A stretch of DNA of 64,000 bases. Source: Verrucomicrobiota bacterium. Lineage in GTDB: Bacteria; Verrucomicrobiota; Verrucomicrobiia; Limisphaerales; UBA9464. The notes under the pieces are model-generated. The model had not been told where the DNA came from. It was given only the letters and a program-made list of their open reading frames with translations, and searched no databases. Position numbers and translations under genes: made by a program. The stretch spans positions 1 to 64,000 of the forward strand of contig CANGKZ010000012.1 of NCBI GenBank assembly GCA_947454705.1, in the 5' to 3' direction. Below are positions 1-7,752 of the stretch, piece after piece (position 1 is the stretch's first letter; each line of letters begins with the position of its first letter).

Positions 1-2
1 CT

Positions 3-338
3 TTATCCGCCTATGGCCCCTCTTGGTCGCCCCGATTCGACTTCAAGCACGACTTCAGCCCGCAAAACATTCCGCTCTGCGTTCAACTTCCACAGAGCGT
101 TCATTTTTACTCCACTTCCGAAAACACCCGCTTTTTTGACGGGCTGCTAACCAGGCGCCGGAGCCAACCGCCGGGAGGCGGGGCAGTTCCGCATTCGCGG
201 GTTGCGCCGGGAGTTGGCGGCGGATCATCTTTGGACGTTAGCCATGAAACTGCGCATCACCCGTCGCATCGTTGTTTGGATTGTGATCGTTGCGGCGGCT
301 CTCGTTCTTATATCCTTCTTCGTGAATGGCTTTGTTGA
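3..338 (+). CDS. 3' end of unknown gene reading through an attC-like repeat (5' partial)
   Basis: This frame is open from the window edge to a TGA at 336-338. The first ~50 codons look like genuine protein (aromatic and polar residues, segment 'YGPSWSPRFDFKHDF'), while the last ~60 codons are translation of the GC-rich palindromic repeat at 145-243 and then of the start of the next gene. Proteins ending in such repeat-derived Arg/Pro/Gly-rich tails are common where genes run into cassette attachment sites. Another frame stops at TAA 148-150 inside the motif TGCTAAC, so the true 3' end is uncertain. No family is recognised. Confidence 0.4.
   Translation, partial: LSAYGPSWSPRFDFKHDFSPQNIPLCVQLPQSVHFYSTSENTRFFDGLLTRRRSQPPGGGAVPHSRVAPGVGGGSSLDVSHETAHHPSHRCLDCDRCGGSRSYILLREWLC
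145..243 (+). other. attC-like recombination site 1
   Basis: The 99 bp element begins with TGCTAAC and ends with GTTAGCC, which pair over six bases as an outer inverted repeat. Inside are further imperfect inverted repeats: GAGCCAAC near 161-168 pairs with GTTGGCGGCG near 213-222, and CCGCC(GGGA)GGCGG lies near 168-181. It sits exactly between two short same-strand genes, and the next ATG follows the last base directly. Its left half recurs at 5570 and its right half at about 3305-3357. This fits an integron attC site, although GTTAGCC departs from the strict GTTRRRY core at one position. Confidence 0.5.
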
Positions 339-699
339 GATGGTTCGCCCCAAAGACGTGAGCAAGATGAAGCCAGAGCCGCTTTTTCAATGGCTGGTCT
401 GTAACCCGATTCCTAGGTCTGTCACCAACATCACAGCAACCGGTAGTATTCTGTTCACCGGACACTTGGTGGATTTGATTTGCGAAATCCAGCCCGCGGA
501 TTTCAAGATCTTGCTTGAAAGAGGGAGTTTTGTGCCCATTGAACGAGTCGAAGACCGCTGGTTTGAGCAGCAGCTAGCAGGTATTTCTGCACCGGAGTAT
601 TATAAGAGGCGCGGTGGCGACTTCGACAACCTGAGGTCAGTTGTCATGTTGACCTCAACCAATCATCAGCGGTTTTTCATTAGATACTTCAGACCGTGA
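244..699 (+). CDS. Small membrane-anchored protein of unknown function
   Basis: The 151-residue product starts with a basic stretch and one transmembrane helix (residues ~8-28, 'IVVWIVIVAAALVLISFFV'). A polar domain of about 120 residues follows, probably outside the cytoplasm. The ATG at 244 was chosen over one at 202 because it directly follows the attC-like site and puts the basic residues just before the helix. No Shine-Dalgarno sequence is visible, as is usual for cassette genes. The domain is not recognised. Confidence 0.65.
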   Translation: MKLRITRRIVVWIVIVAAALVLISFFVNGFVEMVRPKDVSKMKPEPLFQWLVCNPIPRSVTNITATGSILFTGHLVDLICEIQPADFKILLERGSFVPIERVEDRWFEQQLAGISAPEYYKRRGGDFDNLRSVVMLTSTNHQRFFIRYFRP

Positions 700-808
700 C
701 GCTGGCAAACCGAGTACAGCAGCGAGCCTGGCCGTCGCGCTCCTGTTTCAATTCACGCGTCCCGTGCGCCGGGTCGCTGAGCCTGGGTTTTTAGGTGCAT
801 TTCACGCC

Positions 809-1054
809 ATGAGTGATTCCGAAGAGTTGGTGCTTTATCCGATGCCCAGTTTGGTTGCAACGTTGTTGAACCGCGAGCGCGCCAAGGGCAGTCCCTTGAC
901 GGAAGCTGAGGTCATTGAGATCAGGGATTCCTGCCCATCGGTTGCGACCCCAATTGACATCGCAGCGAAGATTGATGCCGAGCGTGGCTACAAGGACATT
1001 GACCCGGAGCGATGTTGGGATCAGTGGCAGGAAGTGCGAAAAAGTTTGGTGTGA
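809..1054 (+). CDS. Small conserved hypothetical protein
   Basis: The 81-residue soluble acidic protein has the pattern 'NRERAKGSPLTEAEV' followed by 'ERGYKDIDPERCWDQWQ'. That ending recalls a small bacterial family of unknown function whose members end in a 'GY.DIDPE..W..W' motif; this recognition is from memory and should be confirmed. The ATG at 809 is preferred over 764 because conserved-looking sequence begins there. It stands alone between two gaps on the same strand. No function can be given. Confidence 0.65.
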   Translation: MSDSEELVLYPMPSLVATLLNRERAKGSPLTEAEVIEIRDSCPSVATPIDIAAKIDAERGYKDIDPERCWDQWQEVRKSLV

Positions 1055-1362
1055 CGACGACCGGTCCAGACTTTGCGCTGCCGGCGCTTGGGGGTGTCTA
1101 TGTTCTCAGTAGATTCGTTTGGTTTTGACCGCGTCGCGACTGAACCCGGCACCAGAGCGGACTTGGGTAGGTGGCACCGGTTCGACGCGGCGATGCAGAG
1201 ACCTTCTTGGCTTCGGAACTTTGCTTCCATAGACCCGCTTGCTGCCGGTACGACGGCCGCTCACGGGGTTCTTGAACGGGGGCGGATGGAATGCGGCGGT
1301 GTTTCTGGCATATTGCCCACAGCTTTAGGCGGGTTTTGAAGGCGGTTTCCTGGAATCTTCTC
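1055..1362. other. Gene-poor gap
   Basis: These 308 bases separate two + strand genes. Short overlapping reading frames exist on both strands, but none has protein-like composition, a recognisable motif or a plausible start. No clear hairpin, terminator or dispersed repeat family was seen. It may be a decayed gene remnant. Confidence 0.5.
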
Positions 1363-2325
1363 ATGGTGAATACAGCGCAGACCAAACGGGTGGTGATCGC
1401 CGGCGGGAGCGGTTTCCTCGGGGTTTCTCTTGCCTGCCATCTGGCAGATGCCGGGTGGCAGGTCACGATCTTGTCGAGGAATCGGCCCCGAGTGGATGGG
1501 CCGTGGCAGCATGTGAACTGGGATGCGCGGTCGTTGGGCGCGTGGGCGTCATGCCTGAACGGGGCTTCAGGATTGGTCAATCTGGTGGGCCGGACGGTGG
1601 ACTGCGTGAAAACGCCGGACCATTGCGACGAGATCCTTCGGTCGAGGGTCGAGGCGACGCGGGTTCTTGGTATTGCATGCCGAACGTTGCCGTCTCCGCC
1701 GCCTGTCTGGGTGCAGATGAGCACCGCGCACATCTATGGGGATCCACCGAGCGTGTGGTGTGACGAGGACAGTCCTGCCGGCTTTGGGTTGGCACCGACG
1801 GTTGCGGTGGCCTGGGAAAAGGAGTTTGCCAGCGCCGTGCTGTCGCAGCAGCGGGGTGTCGTGTTGCGGACAAGTTTCGTCGTGGGCAGGAACCGCGGTG
1901 CCGGGGGAGGAGCCTTGTCCAAACTCGCGCCTCTGACGCGGTGCGGTCTTGGCGGCACGGTTGGCAGCGGCCGGCAGGGAATGAGTTGGATTCACGAGGT
2001 GGACATGAACCGGCTCTTCGAGCGGGGCCTCAAGGACGACTCCATGCGTGGCGTCTATGTGGCGAGCAGCCCACATCCGGTGAGCAACTCCGATTTCATG
2101 CGGTGCCTGCGGCGGGCAGCGCCCTGGCCGAAGGTGCCGATTGGGCTGCCTGCCTTCAGCTGGATGGTGCGAATCGGCGCGAGGCATCTGCTTCGAACCG
2201 ATCCGGAGATTGCGTTGTATGGTCGATACGTGAAGAGCAGTCGCCTGGAGCAGGAGGGATTCGTGTTTCGGTATCCCCGTCTTCCGGAGGCGCTGGAGGC
2301 CTGCTTCGCGCCACAGGCAAAATGA
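1363..2325 (+). CDS. TIGR01777 family NAD(P)-dependent epimerase (YfcH-like)
   Basis: The 320-residue protein is a short-chain dehydrogenase/epimerase of the TIGR01777 / DUF1731 type. The Rossmann dinucleotide-binding loop 'AGGSGFLG' is at residues 13-20. It is followed by '[10 protein letters not shown]' and '[11 protein letters not shown]', both typical of this branch, and by the C-terminal DUF1731 segment ('[20 protein letters not shown]'). Length agrees with the family (~300). The physiological substrate is unknown even for E. coli YfcH. The ATG at 1363 leaves a short leader before the Rossmann strand; an upstream ATG at 1291 would add 24 unlikely residues. It is cytoplasmic. Confidence 0.88.
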   Translation: MVNTAQTKRVVIAGGSGFLGVSLACHLADAGWQVTILSRNRPRVDGPWQHVNWDARSLGAWASCLNGASGLVNLVGRTVDCVKTPDHCDEILRSRVEATRVLGIACRTLPSPPPVWVQMSTAHIYGDPPSVWCDEDSPAGFGLAPTVAVAWEKEFASAVLSQQRGVVLRTSFVVGRNRGAGGGALSKLAPLTRCGLGGTVGSGRQGMSWIHEVDMNRLFERGLKDDSMRGVYVASSPHPVSNSDFMRCLRRAAPWPKVPIGLPAFSWMVRIGARHLLRTDPEIALYGRYVKSSRLEQEGFVFRYPRLPEALEACFAPQAK

Positions 2326-2347
2326 AACCTCGCTGTGTGATGCTTTC

Positions 2348-2710
2348 ATGAATCCCTCAGTCACCGAATTCGGCCTTCAAATTGTTTCTGATGCTTTGCA
2401 TTCAGAATCGCCTGCCAATTGGCTGGTCGGACTGGTTGTGGTGCTGCCAGGGAGCTTCGGCCTCGGATTGTTCTCCTGTTGGATGTTCCGCGGCCGACGG
2501 GATTCCAGCTCCATCGATTTCTTTCGAATTTGCGCTTGGTTGGCTGCGGTTTTGGGATTGGTGGCGTGTTCGATCAGCATCGTGATTCGGCCGTCTATCG
2601 CGCACTTCCCCTTCATGGGGTTCATGTTCGGATTGGGGTCCGTTGTCGCTTTCAGGCTGCATCGTCACCTGGCCAAGAACGGGCGGAGTCAACGTGATGC
2701 TGCAGGATGA
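2348..2710 (+). CDS. Three-helix membrane protein of unknown function
   Basis: The 120-residue protein has three predicted transmembrane segments at about residues 24-47, 60-82 and 88-106. The C-terminal tail is basic and therefore probably cytoplasmic. It begins 22 bp after the epimerase gene. A GTTAGAC motif at 2760-2766 separates it from the next gene. No family is recognised. Confidence 0.6.
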   Translation: MNPSVTEFGLQIVSDALHSESPANWLVGLVVVLPGSFGLGLFSCWMFRGRRDSSSIDFFRICAWLAAVLGLVACSISIVIRPSIAHFPFMGFMFGLGSVVAFRLHRHLAKNGRSQRDAAG

Positions 2711-2759
2711 CGTAATCGATCTGGTTCCGCGATTTGGATCCGGCGTTCCTGAGTTTTTC

Positions 2760-2766
2760 GTTAGAC
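2760..2766 (+). other. attC-type R' core motif (GTTAGAC)
   Basis: GTTAGAC matches the integron core GTTRRRY exactly and lies four bases before the ATG of the next gene. The gap behind it, 2711-2759, is short, and I could not find a convincing matching left core. It is at best a degenerate site. Confidence 0.3.
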
Positions 2767-2770
2767 CACC

Positions 2771-3268
2771 ATGACGATCTCCGAACAAGCAGCGATCGTC
2801 CTTGAAGCATTCGAGCACGGGGTGATCCGTGTTGAGGGTGTCGTCCGATGGGCTGATTCACGGATCATTGCTGACGAGAACTCCTCATCCTGGCTCATTG
2901 ATCTTTCGACCCACAGCCCGCAGGACATCACTGGCTTTCAAAGTCTTCTTCGAACTCACGCAGCAAAATCGCTTCCGCTTCGATGGCGGGTTCAGATTAT
3001 TGTCCTGGGAGTCGACGCTGGACTATTGAGCGTGGCGGCGAGCTTGCCGTTGCTTTTTCGTGTTTTGATTTTGGAGCGCTTGGACGCAAAGAGGGATCCA
3101 GCGGACGAGCAACTGGTTGACGCGTTGATCGAATGGGATTTTCAGGACAAATTGAGCGCAATTTCTGCGCCGCTGCATGCCCGATTCGAGGGGATATTCC
3201 GCCAGTATTTGGCCGATGCAGATGGAATTTCAGCGGTATTGCAGCTTGGGCATGAAGACGAGGCCTAA
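2771..3268 (+). CDS. Hypothetical soluble protein
   Basis: The 165-residue protein is mixed alpha/beta with no signal peptide or strong membrane segment. A moderately hydrophobic stretch at residues 75-98 ('VQIIVLGVDAGLLSVAASLPLLF') could be buried. It is not recognised. Its stop codon lies in GCCTAAT, the left edge of a repeat related to the one at 145-243, which suggests a cassette-like unit. Confidence 0.6.
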   Translation: MTISEQAAIVLEAFEHGVIRVEGVVRWADSRIIADENSSSWLIDLSTHSPQDITGFQSLLRTHAAKSLPLRWRVQIIVLGVDAGLLSVAASLPLLFRVLILERLDAKRDPADEQLVDALIEWDFQDKLSAISAPLHARFEGIFRQYLADADGISAVLQLGHEDEA

Positions 3269-3357
3269 TCGCGCTTTGGCGCCGACTTCCGGGAAAGGCG
3301 GTTGTTCCGTATTCGCGGATTGCGCCGGGAATAGAAGGTTGATCATCTTTCGGAGCC
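3264..3357 (+). other. attC-like site 2 (degenerate)
   Basis: The element starts at GCCTAAT, which includes the stop codon of the preceding gene. It shares with site 1 the blocks 'TTCCG(C/T)ATTCGCGG(G/A)TTGCG', 'CGCCGGGA' and 'GATCATCTTT'. The right-hand core is not intact (GTTGATC lies inside the element). Homology to site 1 is clear by eye; function is doubtful. Confidence 0.4.
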
Positions 3358-3373
3358 AAACGCCCCAAATCCT

Positions 3374-3688
3374 ATGAATTCCACCATGCTTTTCGGAATG
3401 TGCGCGGTGATCTGGCTGGCAAGCATGATCGCATGTGTCGTCGCCGTTCGATTGGCACGCCGGGTGGATCAGGGCTGGACGTGGACTCCTGCCTTTCTCT
3501 CAGTTTCGGCGTTGGCGATTGGGTATCTTGGTCTGACTCGCTTCCGTCTGGAGGCATCGGAGACGGTCAATGGAGTGATGCGATGGCATTTCGATTCTCG
3601 CTGGCTGTTCGTTGTGACCCTCGTGGTTGGGACGTGCGTGGCGGGCTATTGCCTTTGGCGGCAGCGGAGATCCATTCGTGTGGCCTAA
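3374..3688 (+). CDS. Small three-helix membrane protein
   Basis: The 104-residue protein has predicted transmembrane segments at about residues 6-25, 36-55 and 75-94, with an amphipathic loop 'FRLEASETVNGVMRWHFDS' between the last two. The arginine-rich ends suggest a cytoplasmic C-terminus. Its stop codon TAA is embedded in GCCTAACAACTCG, which resembles the left end of a classical attC site. The family is not recognised. Confidence 0.62.
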   Translation: MNSTMLFGMCAVIWLASMIACVVAVRLARRVDQGWTWTPAFLSVSALAIGYLGLTRFRLEASETVNGVMRWHFDSRWLFVVTLVVGTCVAGYCLWRQRRSIRVA

Positions 3689-3817
3689 CAACTCGCAGGA
3701 AGGCAATTGAGAGAAAAGACCGCAGATGAACGCGGATGGACGCAGATTTGAATGCGGAATCGATGGGCTTCTGACGTAATACAACAATCCGGATGACATC
3801 ATCCGTTCGGATTAGAT
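3684..3817 (+). other. attC-like remnant interrupted by a dispersed repeat
   Basis: GCCTAAC at 3684-3690 matches the attC left core RYYYAAC and contains the stop codon of the gene before it. ATTAGAT at 3811-3817, one base off the common right core GTTAGAT, ends 3 bases before an ATG at 3821. Between them are a 'CGCAGATGAACGCGGATGG' dispersed-repeat arm (3716-3750) and a small palindrome GGATGA-CA-TCATCC (3791-3804). It may be an attachment site split by a repeat. Confidence 0.35.
3716..3750 (+). repeat. Dispersed 12-nt-period repeat, family C (single arm)
   Basis: The arm has the pattern CGCAGATGAA-CGCGGATGGA-CGCAGAT, a direct repetition of a ~12-nt unit. The same unit, in CACAGATG or CGCAGATG form, recurs near 15460, 22000, 50441, 53226 and 56029. 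Confidence 0.75.
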
Positions 3818-3928
3818 GTCATGCTCCGAGAAGTTCCAATCCACAGAGAGCTGCAGGCCGAGATTGGCTGGCAGTGTGAGGGGACTGGGCTCGTGACAGC
3901 GAAGCGAAACGACGGTCGAATTGATGGG

Positions 3929-4720
3929 GTGAGAAATCCACGTGAGGGCTTCAGTTTGATTGAGTTGATGGCTGTCGTGGCCATCATCGCCATTCTCGCA
4001 GCCCTTCTGGTTCCGGCGCTCACGCGGACGATGGGGCGGGCGCGACTGACCCATTGCATGAACAATGTCCGACAGTTGGGCCTGGGGCTGCAGCAGTTCG
4101 TCTCAGAGAATCATTCCTACCCGCTTTGGGTGGATGCCGAGTTCGACAGTTCGAATCATGCCACGAACGCCACCGTTTGGGCTGAGGCGGTCGAGGGGAA
4201 TGTCGGCGGTTCCAATACGCGTAGCGCGCCGTCCTTTCGGGGTAGAGGAGTCTGGCTTTGTCCCGGTGTCAGATCCAAAGGCATTCTCGATGACGGCTTC
4301 ATGTCCTACGGCTACAACGCATTTGGTATCGGCGTGAGTTCAAATTTGTCACTCGGTTTGGGTGGGCGGTACGGATTTACCCATGAGATGCGACTCGGGG
4401 AACCCCCCGTCGTTAAGCCTCCCGTGGCGGCATCGGAAATCGCCAGTCCCAGTGACATGATGGCGATCGGCGATGGCGTTCATGGCAATGGAACAGAGAT
4501 TTTTTCCGGACAGGACATGCTTTGGCGGCATGACTCATACGGAGGGTTTCTGGATGCGACCTCACCCAAGGCGCGCCATCTCGCCAAAGCGAATGTCGTG
4601 TTCTGCGACGGCCACGTTGAATCCCCAACGTTGAAATCACTTTTTGAGGACACCACCGATGCTGCGTTGAGTCGCTGGAATCGCGACCATTTGCCGTATC
4701 GAGAGATGCTTTCACCATGA
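3929..4720 (+). CDS. Type II-like pseudopilin with H-X9-DG C-terminus
   Basis: The protein is a prepilin-type N-methylation protein. A 7-residue leader ends in Gly before '[20 protein letters not shown]', the hydrophobic alpha-1 spine with the conserved Glu at +5. The C-terminal '[15 protein letters not shown]' is the H-X9-DG motif of prepilin-processing-associated proteins common in PVC bacteria. A GTG start at 3929 gives this normal short leader; an ATG at 3821 would give a 43-residue leader. It should be cleaved by prepilin peptidase and sit in the inner membrane with a periplasmic globular domain. No secretion genes lie beside it, so its partner system is unknown. Confidence 0.85.
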   Translation: MRNPREGFSLIELMAVVAIIAILAALLVPALTRTMGRARLTHCMNNVRQLGLGLQQFVSENHSYPLWVDAEFDSSNHATNATVWAEAVEGNVGGSNTRSAPSFRGRGVWLCPGVRSKGILDDGFMSYGYNAFGIGVSSNLSLGLGGRYGFTHEMRLGEPPVVKPPVAASEIASPSDMMAIGDGVHGNGTEIFSGQDMLWRHDSYGGFLDATSPKARHLAKANVVFCDGHVESPTLKSLFEDTTDAALSRWNRDHLPYREMLSP

Positions 4721-4910
4721 AAGCGTTGCCCAACCAAGTGCTCCAGTGCACTGACCTGGTGAATCGGTGTTTTGGAACCGCCGACTTGGTCGTGGCCGGT
4801 CGCTGAGCTACACATTTGGCGCTTCCTCGTAGCCCGTATAGATGGGCAGGGTACAATCTCTTCATGAAGTTCGAACGGCCCGAGCACCCATCGGTCTGAC
4901 CCTTGAAGCG

Positions 4911-5540
4911 ATGAAACTATTTCGATTTATTCTCAACGTGCTTTGGATCGGTGCCGCTTTCGTCTCCAACGCCGGCGAGCAACACACCGCCGTTGCCAAA
5001 AGCACCGCAAGTCAATTCACCGATGCAGATTTGCAACTTCTCCAAGGGACCTGGGAAGGAGGCGCTCTGGGTGAACAGGAGACTTCCAAAAACGCGGATT
5101 CCCTGGAGACCGGAAAGCGAAAGCCCGGTCAGATTGATTTGGATTTCTCGACAACCGGAGTTCTTGGGCGTGCCACTCAGCCTGAAGCTCCCACGCAGTC
5201 GCACGAAAAAATCACCATCACGATCACCGGCAGTTCATTCCGTTTTCACCGCGACACGAACTTTTGGTTTGATACGACCATCGCACTGCCAGGAGGCACA
5301 AACCCAAAGCAGCTGCACGCCACCATCAAGGATTCTTCGTCACCAAAGGAATCCAACGGCAAAGTGGTCGCCGCCATCTACAAGGTTGAGGGTGAGACAT
5401 TGACCTTGGCCACGGGCGGTAATGGTGCCGACAAGATTCCGAAGGGCTTTGATGCCACTGAAAATGAAGTGGTAACCCGCTATGAACTCCGGAAAGTGAA
5501 GCCTGCAAGGAAGAGTTCCGAGACACCCAAAACCAAATAG
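4911..5540 (+). CDS. Exported TIGR03067 domain protein
   Basis: The 209-residue product starts with a signal peptide (residues ~1-22, ending in AFVSNAG). Its domain has the TIGR03067 hallmarks: 'LQGTWEG' near the start, a central 'TITGSSFRF' strand, and 'ATIYKVEGETLTLA'-like and 'PKGFDATE' segments near the end. This lipocalin-like beta domain is known mainly from Planctomycetes and Verrucomicrobia and has no assigned function. The C-terminus is lysine-rich. The ATG at 4911 was chosen because the signal peptide begins there. It lies upstream of a palindromic repeat related to site 1. Confidence 0.8.
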   Translation: MKLFRFILNVLWIGAAFVSNAGEQHTAVAKSTASQFTDADLQLLQGTWEGGALGEQETSKNADSLETGKRKPGQIDLDFSTTGVLGRATQPEAPTQSHEKITITITGSSFRFHRDTNFWFDTTIALPGGTNPKQLHATIKDSSSPKESNGKVVAAIYKVEGETLTLATGGNGADKIPKGFDATENEVVTRYELRKVKPARKSSETPKTK

Positions 5541-5564
5541 ACCCGACACGCGTATCCCCATCGC

Positions 5565-5663
5565 CTCGCCAGGCGCCGGAGCCAAAGGCCGGGAGGCGGG
5601 GTGGTCCAGTCCGTCGATTGGGGACCTGTTGCGGCGAGAGCCGACGGTGGCTCGCCGTTGGAC
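5565..5663 (+). other. attC-like site 3 with GTTGGAC core
   Basis: The first ~32 bases (CAGGCGCCGGAGCCAA then GGCCGGGAGGCGGGG) are nearly identical to the left half of site 1 at 152-183. The element ends at GTTGGAC (5657-5663), an exact match to the GTTRRRY core, 20 bases before the next start codon. Internal inverted repeats include GGCGAGAGCC..GGCTCGCC around 5633-5656. A good left core is not visible. Confidence 0.45.
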
Positions 5664-5683
5664 GCAATGCGTGGCCACATCGT

Positions 5684-6235
5684 ATGAGTAATCAACGTGA
5701 AACCATTGACTCCGAGCTCGCAGCTTGGATTACCCAGCAGCGCGTTTTCTTCGTCGCGACGGCGCCGCTTTCTCCCGATGGCCACATCAACACATCGCCC
5801 AAGAAGGGAGATTCGTTTCGCATCCTCGGGCCGCTGGAGGTGGCCTATCAGGACTACACGGGCAGCGGTGCCGAGACCGCTGCACACCTCCGTGAGAACG
5901 GACGCATTGTGATCCTGTTTTGTGCCCTCGACGGTCCTCCCAAGATCGTTCGACTCCATGGACACGGGACGGTTGTCACTTCCAGCGATGAGAAGTTTCC
6001 CGAATTGGCCGCGCGATTTCCTGCGAACCCCGGCACTCGGGCCATTGTTCATGTCGTAGTCAACCGTGTTTCAGATTCTTGCGGCTGGTCTGTGCCGCTT
6101 TTCGATTTTCGCGGCCATCGCGACGCGCTCGACCGATGGGCTGCCAACAAGGGACCGGAGGAGCTGGAGACCTACCGGGCGGCAAATAACGTGAAAAGCA
6201 TTGATGGTCTTCCCGCATTCGACAGGAACGCCTAA
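5684..6235 (+). CDS. Pyridoxamine 5'-phosphate oxidase-family flavoprotein
   Basis: The 183-residue protein has the split-barrel FMN-binding fold of the PNPOx-like family. 'FFVATAPLSPDGHINTSPKKGD' near residues 22-43 is the typical first strand and loop. 'VAYQDYTGSGAETAAHLRENGRIVILF' and 'KIVRLHGHG' continue the barrel. Such proteins bind FMN or related cofactors and usually act as oxidoreductases of unknown substrate; this branch is not the true PdxH. It is cytoplasmic. The ATG at 5684 follows the GTTGGAC core of site 3. The stop codon lies in GCCTAAC (6230-6236), another attC-type left core. Confidence 0.88.
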   Translation: MSNQRETIDSELAAWITQQRVFFVATAPLSPDGHINTSPKKGDSFRILGPLEVAYQDYTGSGAETAAHLRENGRIVILFCALDGPPKIVRLHGHGTVVTSSDEKFPELAARFPANPGTRAIVHVVVNRVSDSCGWSVPLFDFRGHRDALDRWAANKGPEELETYRAANNVKSIDGLPAFDRNA

Positions 6236-6370
6236 CTCGGAATGGGTTTGGTGGTGGGCGCCGCGTGGGGCGTAGGAGCCGTGTACGGCGGCGCTCTTGA
6301 AGGCCTCGCGCGGAATCAAAAGGACGACGCCAAATCGTGAGTGGAGTGCGTTTCGGCGCGTGGCGTGGAG

Positions 6371-6402
6371 TGCGCCGCCCGAAGTTCGCGAGTTGGCGGA
6401 GG
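6371..6402 (+). repeat. Dispersed palindromic repeat, family D, copy 1
   Basis: The core CCGCCCGAAGT(T)CGCGAGTTGGCGG forms a CCGCC/GGCGG stem with a 15-base loop and recurs at 7608-7637. The right part (GAGTTGGCGG) also resembles site 1, so it may be a decayed member of the attC-like family. Confidence 0.6.
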
Positions 6403-6430
6403 TTCGTGTTTGATCGATAGGCGGTTTACG

Positions 6431-7573
6431 ATGGCGGCAATGATCCTTCGCGTGGTTCAAGCCGTGGTGCTTACGGCATTCGTCGCCTCGGCGGATGAGG
6501 CATCGATTTCCGAGCGGGTATCGAGCCGAACGTTTCCGTCGGTGTTCCAAGCGTGGAACGGTGCCACGACCAGCGCCGGAGCGGACGCGACGACCCTGCA
6601 GGCAATGCATGACCTGGTGTTCGTGAATCCTTCCATGGTCGGCCTTCGATCCGAGGCGGCCTTTGAGGGGACGGCGTTTGATTTTACAGCGGCGGGGATT
6701 GCCCGGGCCAAAGCCAGGCGGGCCGAGCTATTGAGGAAGAATCCACACCTGATCCTCCTCGCTGAGATTCGCTACCGGGATGCGCCAAAGGGATTCATTC
6801 CGGAGGAGGCTGCGTGGTGGAAGCGGGATGCGAAGAACCAGTTCGTCGTCGGATGGGCCGAGGGCGGGTATCGACTTCTGGATGTGGCGCAGGCGGATTG
6901 GCAGGCCCAGGTGGCGCGGCGCGCGAAGGCGGTCATACAGACCGGAGTGTTTGACGGGATCATGCTCGATTGGTGGGAAGAGGATGAAGCGCGGCTGAGC
7001 CTCATCCGCCAGATCCGCGAGGCCATTGGCAAGGAGGCGCTCGTGCTGGTGAATTCCAACGACCACAAAATTCCCCTGACCGCCGAGTATGTGAACGGCC
7101 TCTACATGGAATGCTATCGCACCCGGGGACCTGAAGACTGGAGGCGTATCTCGGACACGCTTCGATGGGCGGAAAGTCGGCTTCGCACTCCGCGCATCAA
7201 TTGCCTGGAGAGCTGGTTTCATCAATCGCGTCGTGACTCAAACTTGATGCGTGCCGTGACGACGCTTTCGCTGACTCAGTCGGACGGCTACTGCCTTTTC
7301 GCCGATCCGAATGACCTGCCAACTCCGGACCATCTGCACGACTGGTATTCGTTTTGGGACAAGGGGCTTGGGCGGCCTACGAAGCCGGGTGTGCGGCGTG
7401 CGGATGGCGCGTGGGAGCGGACGTTCTCAGGCGGCACCGTCCTCTACAACCCCGCCGGAGGATCGAACGTGACGGTGCGACTCGACGCCCCGCAGCGGAG
7501 CAGGGCTACGGGGCGCACCAGCACCGAACACACGGTTGGCCCCAACGATGGGGACATCTTTCTCAAGAACTAG
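6431..7573 (+). CDS. Secreted putative glycoside hydrolase (GHL15-like TIM barrel)
   Basis: The 380-residue protein has an N-terminal signal peptide (residues ~1-22). The remainder looks like a TIM-barrel glycosidase-like protein. 'GVFDGIMLDWWEEDE' provides a conserved acidic catalytic-type motif after a beta strand, followed by 'ALVLVNSND' and 'VNGLYMECYRT'. Further on, 'SDGYCLFADPNDLPTPDHLHDWY' resembles the end of the barrel. The closest match I can name is the hypothetical glycosyl hydrolase-like family GHL15; no substrate can be inferred. Start codons at 6431 and 6440 are equally possible. It is followed by repeat family D. Confidence 0.7.
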   Translation: MAAMILRVVQAVVLTAFVASADEASISERVSSRTFPSVFQAWNGATTSAGADATTLQAMHDLVFVNPSMVGLRSEAAFEGTAFDFTAAGIARAKARRAELLRKNPHLILLAEIRYRDAPKGFIPEEAAWWKRDAKNQFVVGWAEGGYRLLDVAQADWQAQVARRAKAVIQTGVFDGIMLDWWEEDEARLSLIRQIREAIGKEALVLVNSNDHKIPLTAEYVNGLYMECYRTRGPEDWRRISDTLRWAESRLRTPRINCLESWFHQSRRDSNLMRAVTTLSLTQSDGYCLFADPNDLPTPDHLHDWYSFWDKGLGRPTKPGVRRADGAWERTFSGGTVLYNPAGGSNVTVRLDAPQRSRATGRTSTEHTVGPNDGDIFLKN

Positions 7574-7607
7574 ACGACCTCGGGAGATCTTCGGAATGCG
7601 TGAAGCG

Positions 7608-7637
7608 TACCGCCCGAAGTGCGCGAGTTGGCGGCGG
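7608..7637 (+). repeat. Dispersed palindromic repeat, family D, copy 2
   Basis: This second copy of the CCGCCCGAAGTGCGCGAGTTGGCGG element matches the copy at 6371 apart from one or two bases. It lies in the 179-base gap between the glycosidase-like gene and the ankyrin gene. Confidence 0.6.
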
Positions 7638-7752
7638 GGCGGGTTACCAAGCCCGAAAACAAATGGACGGAAGGCGATGAACGCCTAGCTTTTTCCGCGA
7701 CAACCGGATCCTTCCGAAGTTTCAGACAGGCGCTTTTTTCCAAAGGTTCCTC

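Noticed and set aside
1073..1339. Possible small gene in the gap before the epimerase gene
   Set aside because: No start signal and unstructured composition; several overlapping frames are equally open.
4728..4830. attC site starting at GCCCAAC after the first pseudopilin gene
   Set aside because: The left motif fits RYYYAAC and CCAAGT/ACTTGG pair, but there is no acceptable right core.
6237..6370. Complete attC site after GCCTAAC at 6230
   Set aside because: No matching right core (GTTRRRY) was found before the next gene, so only the left motif is noted.
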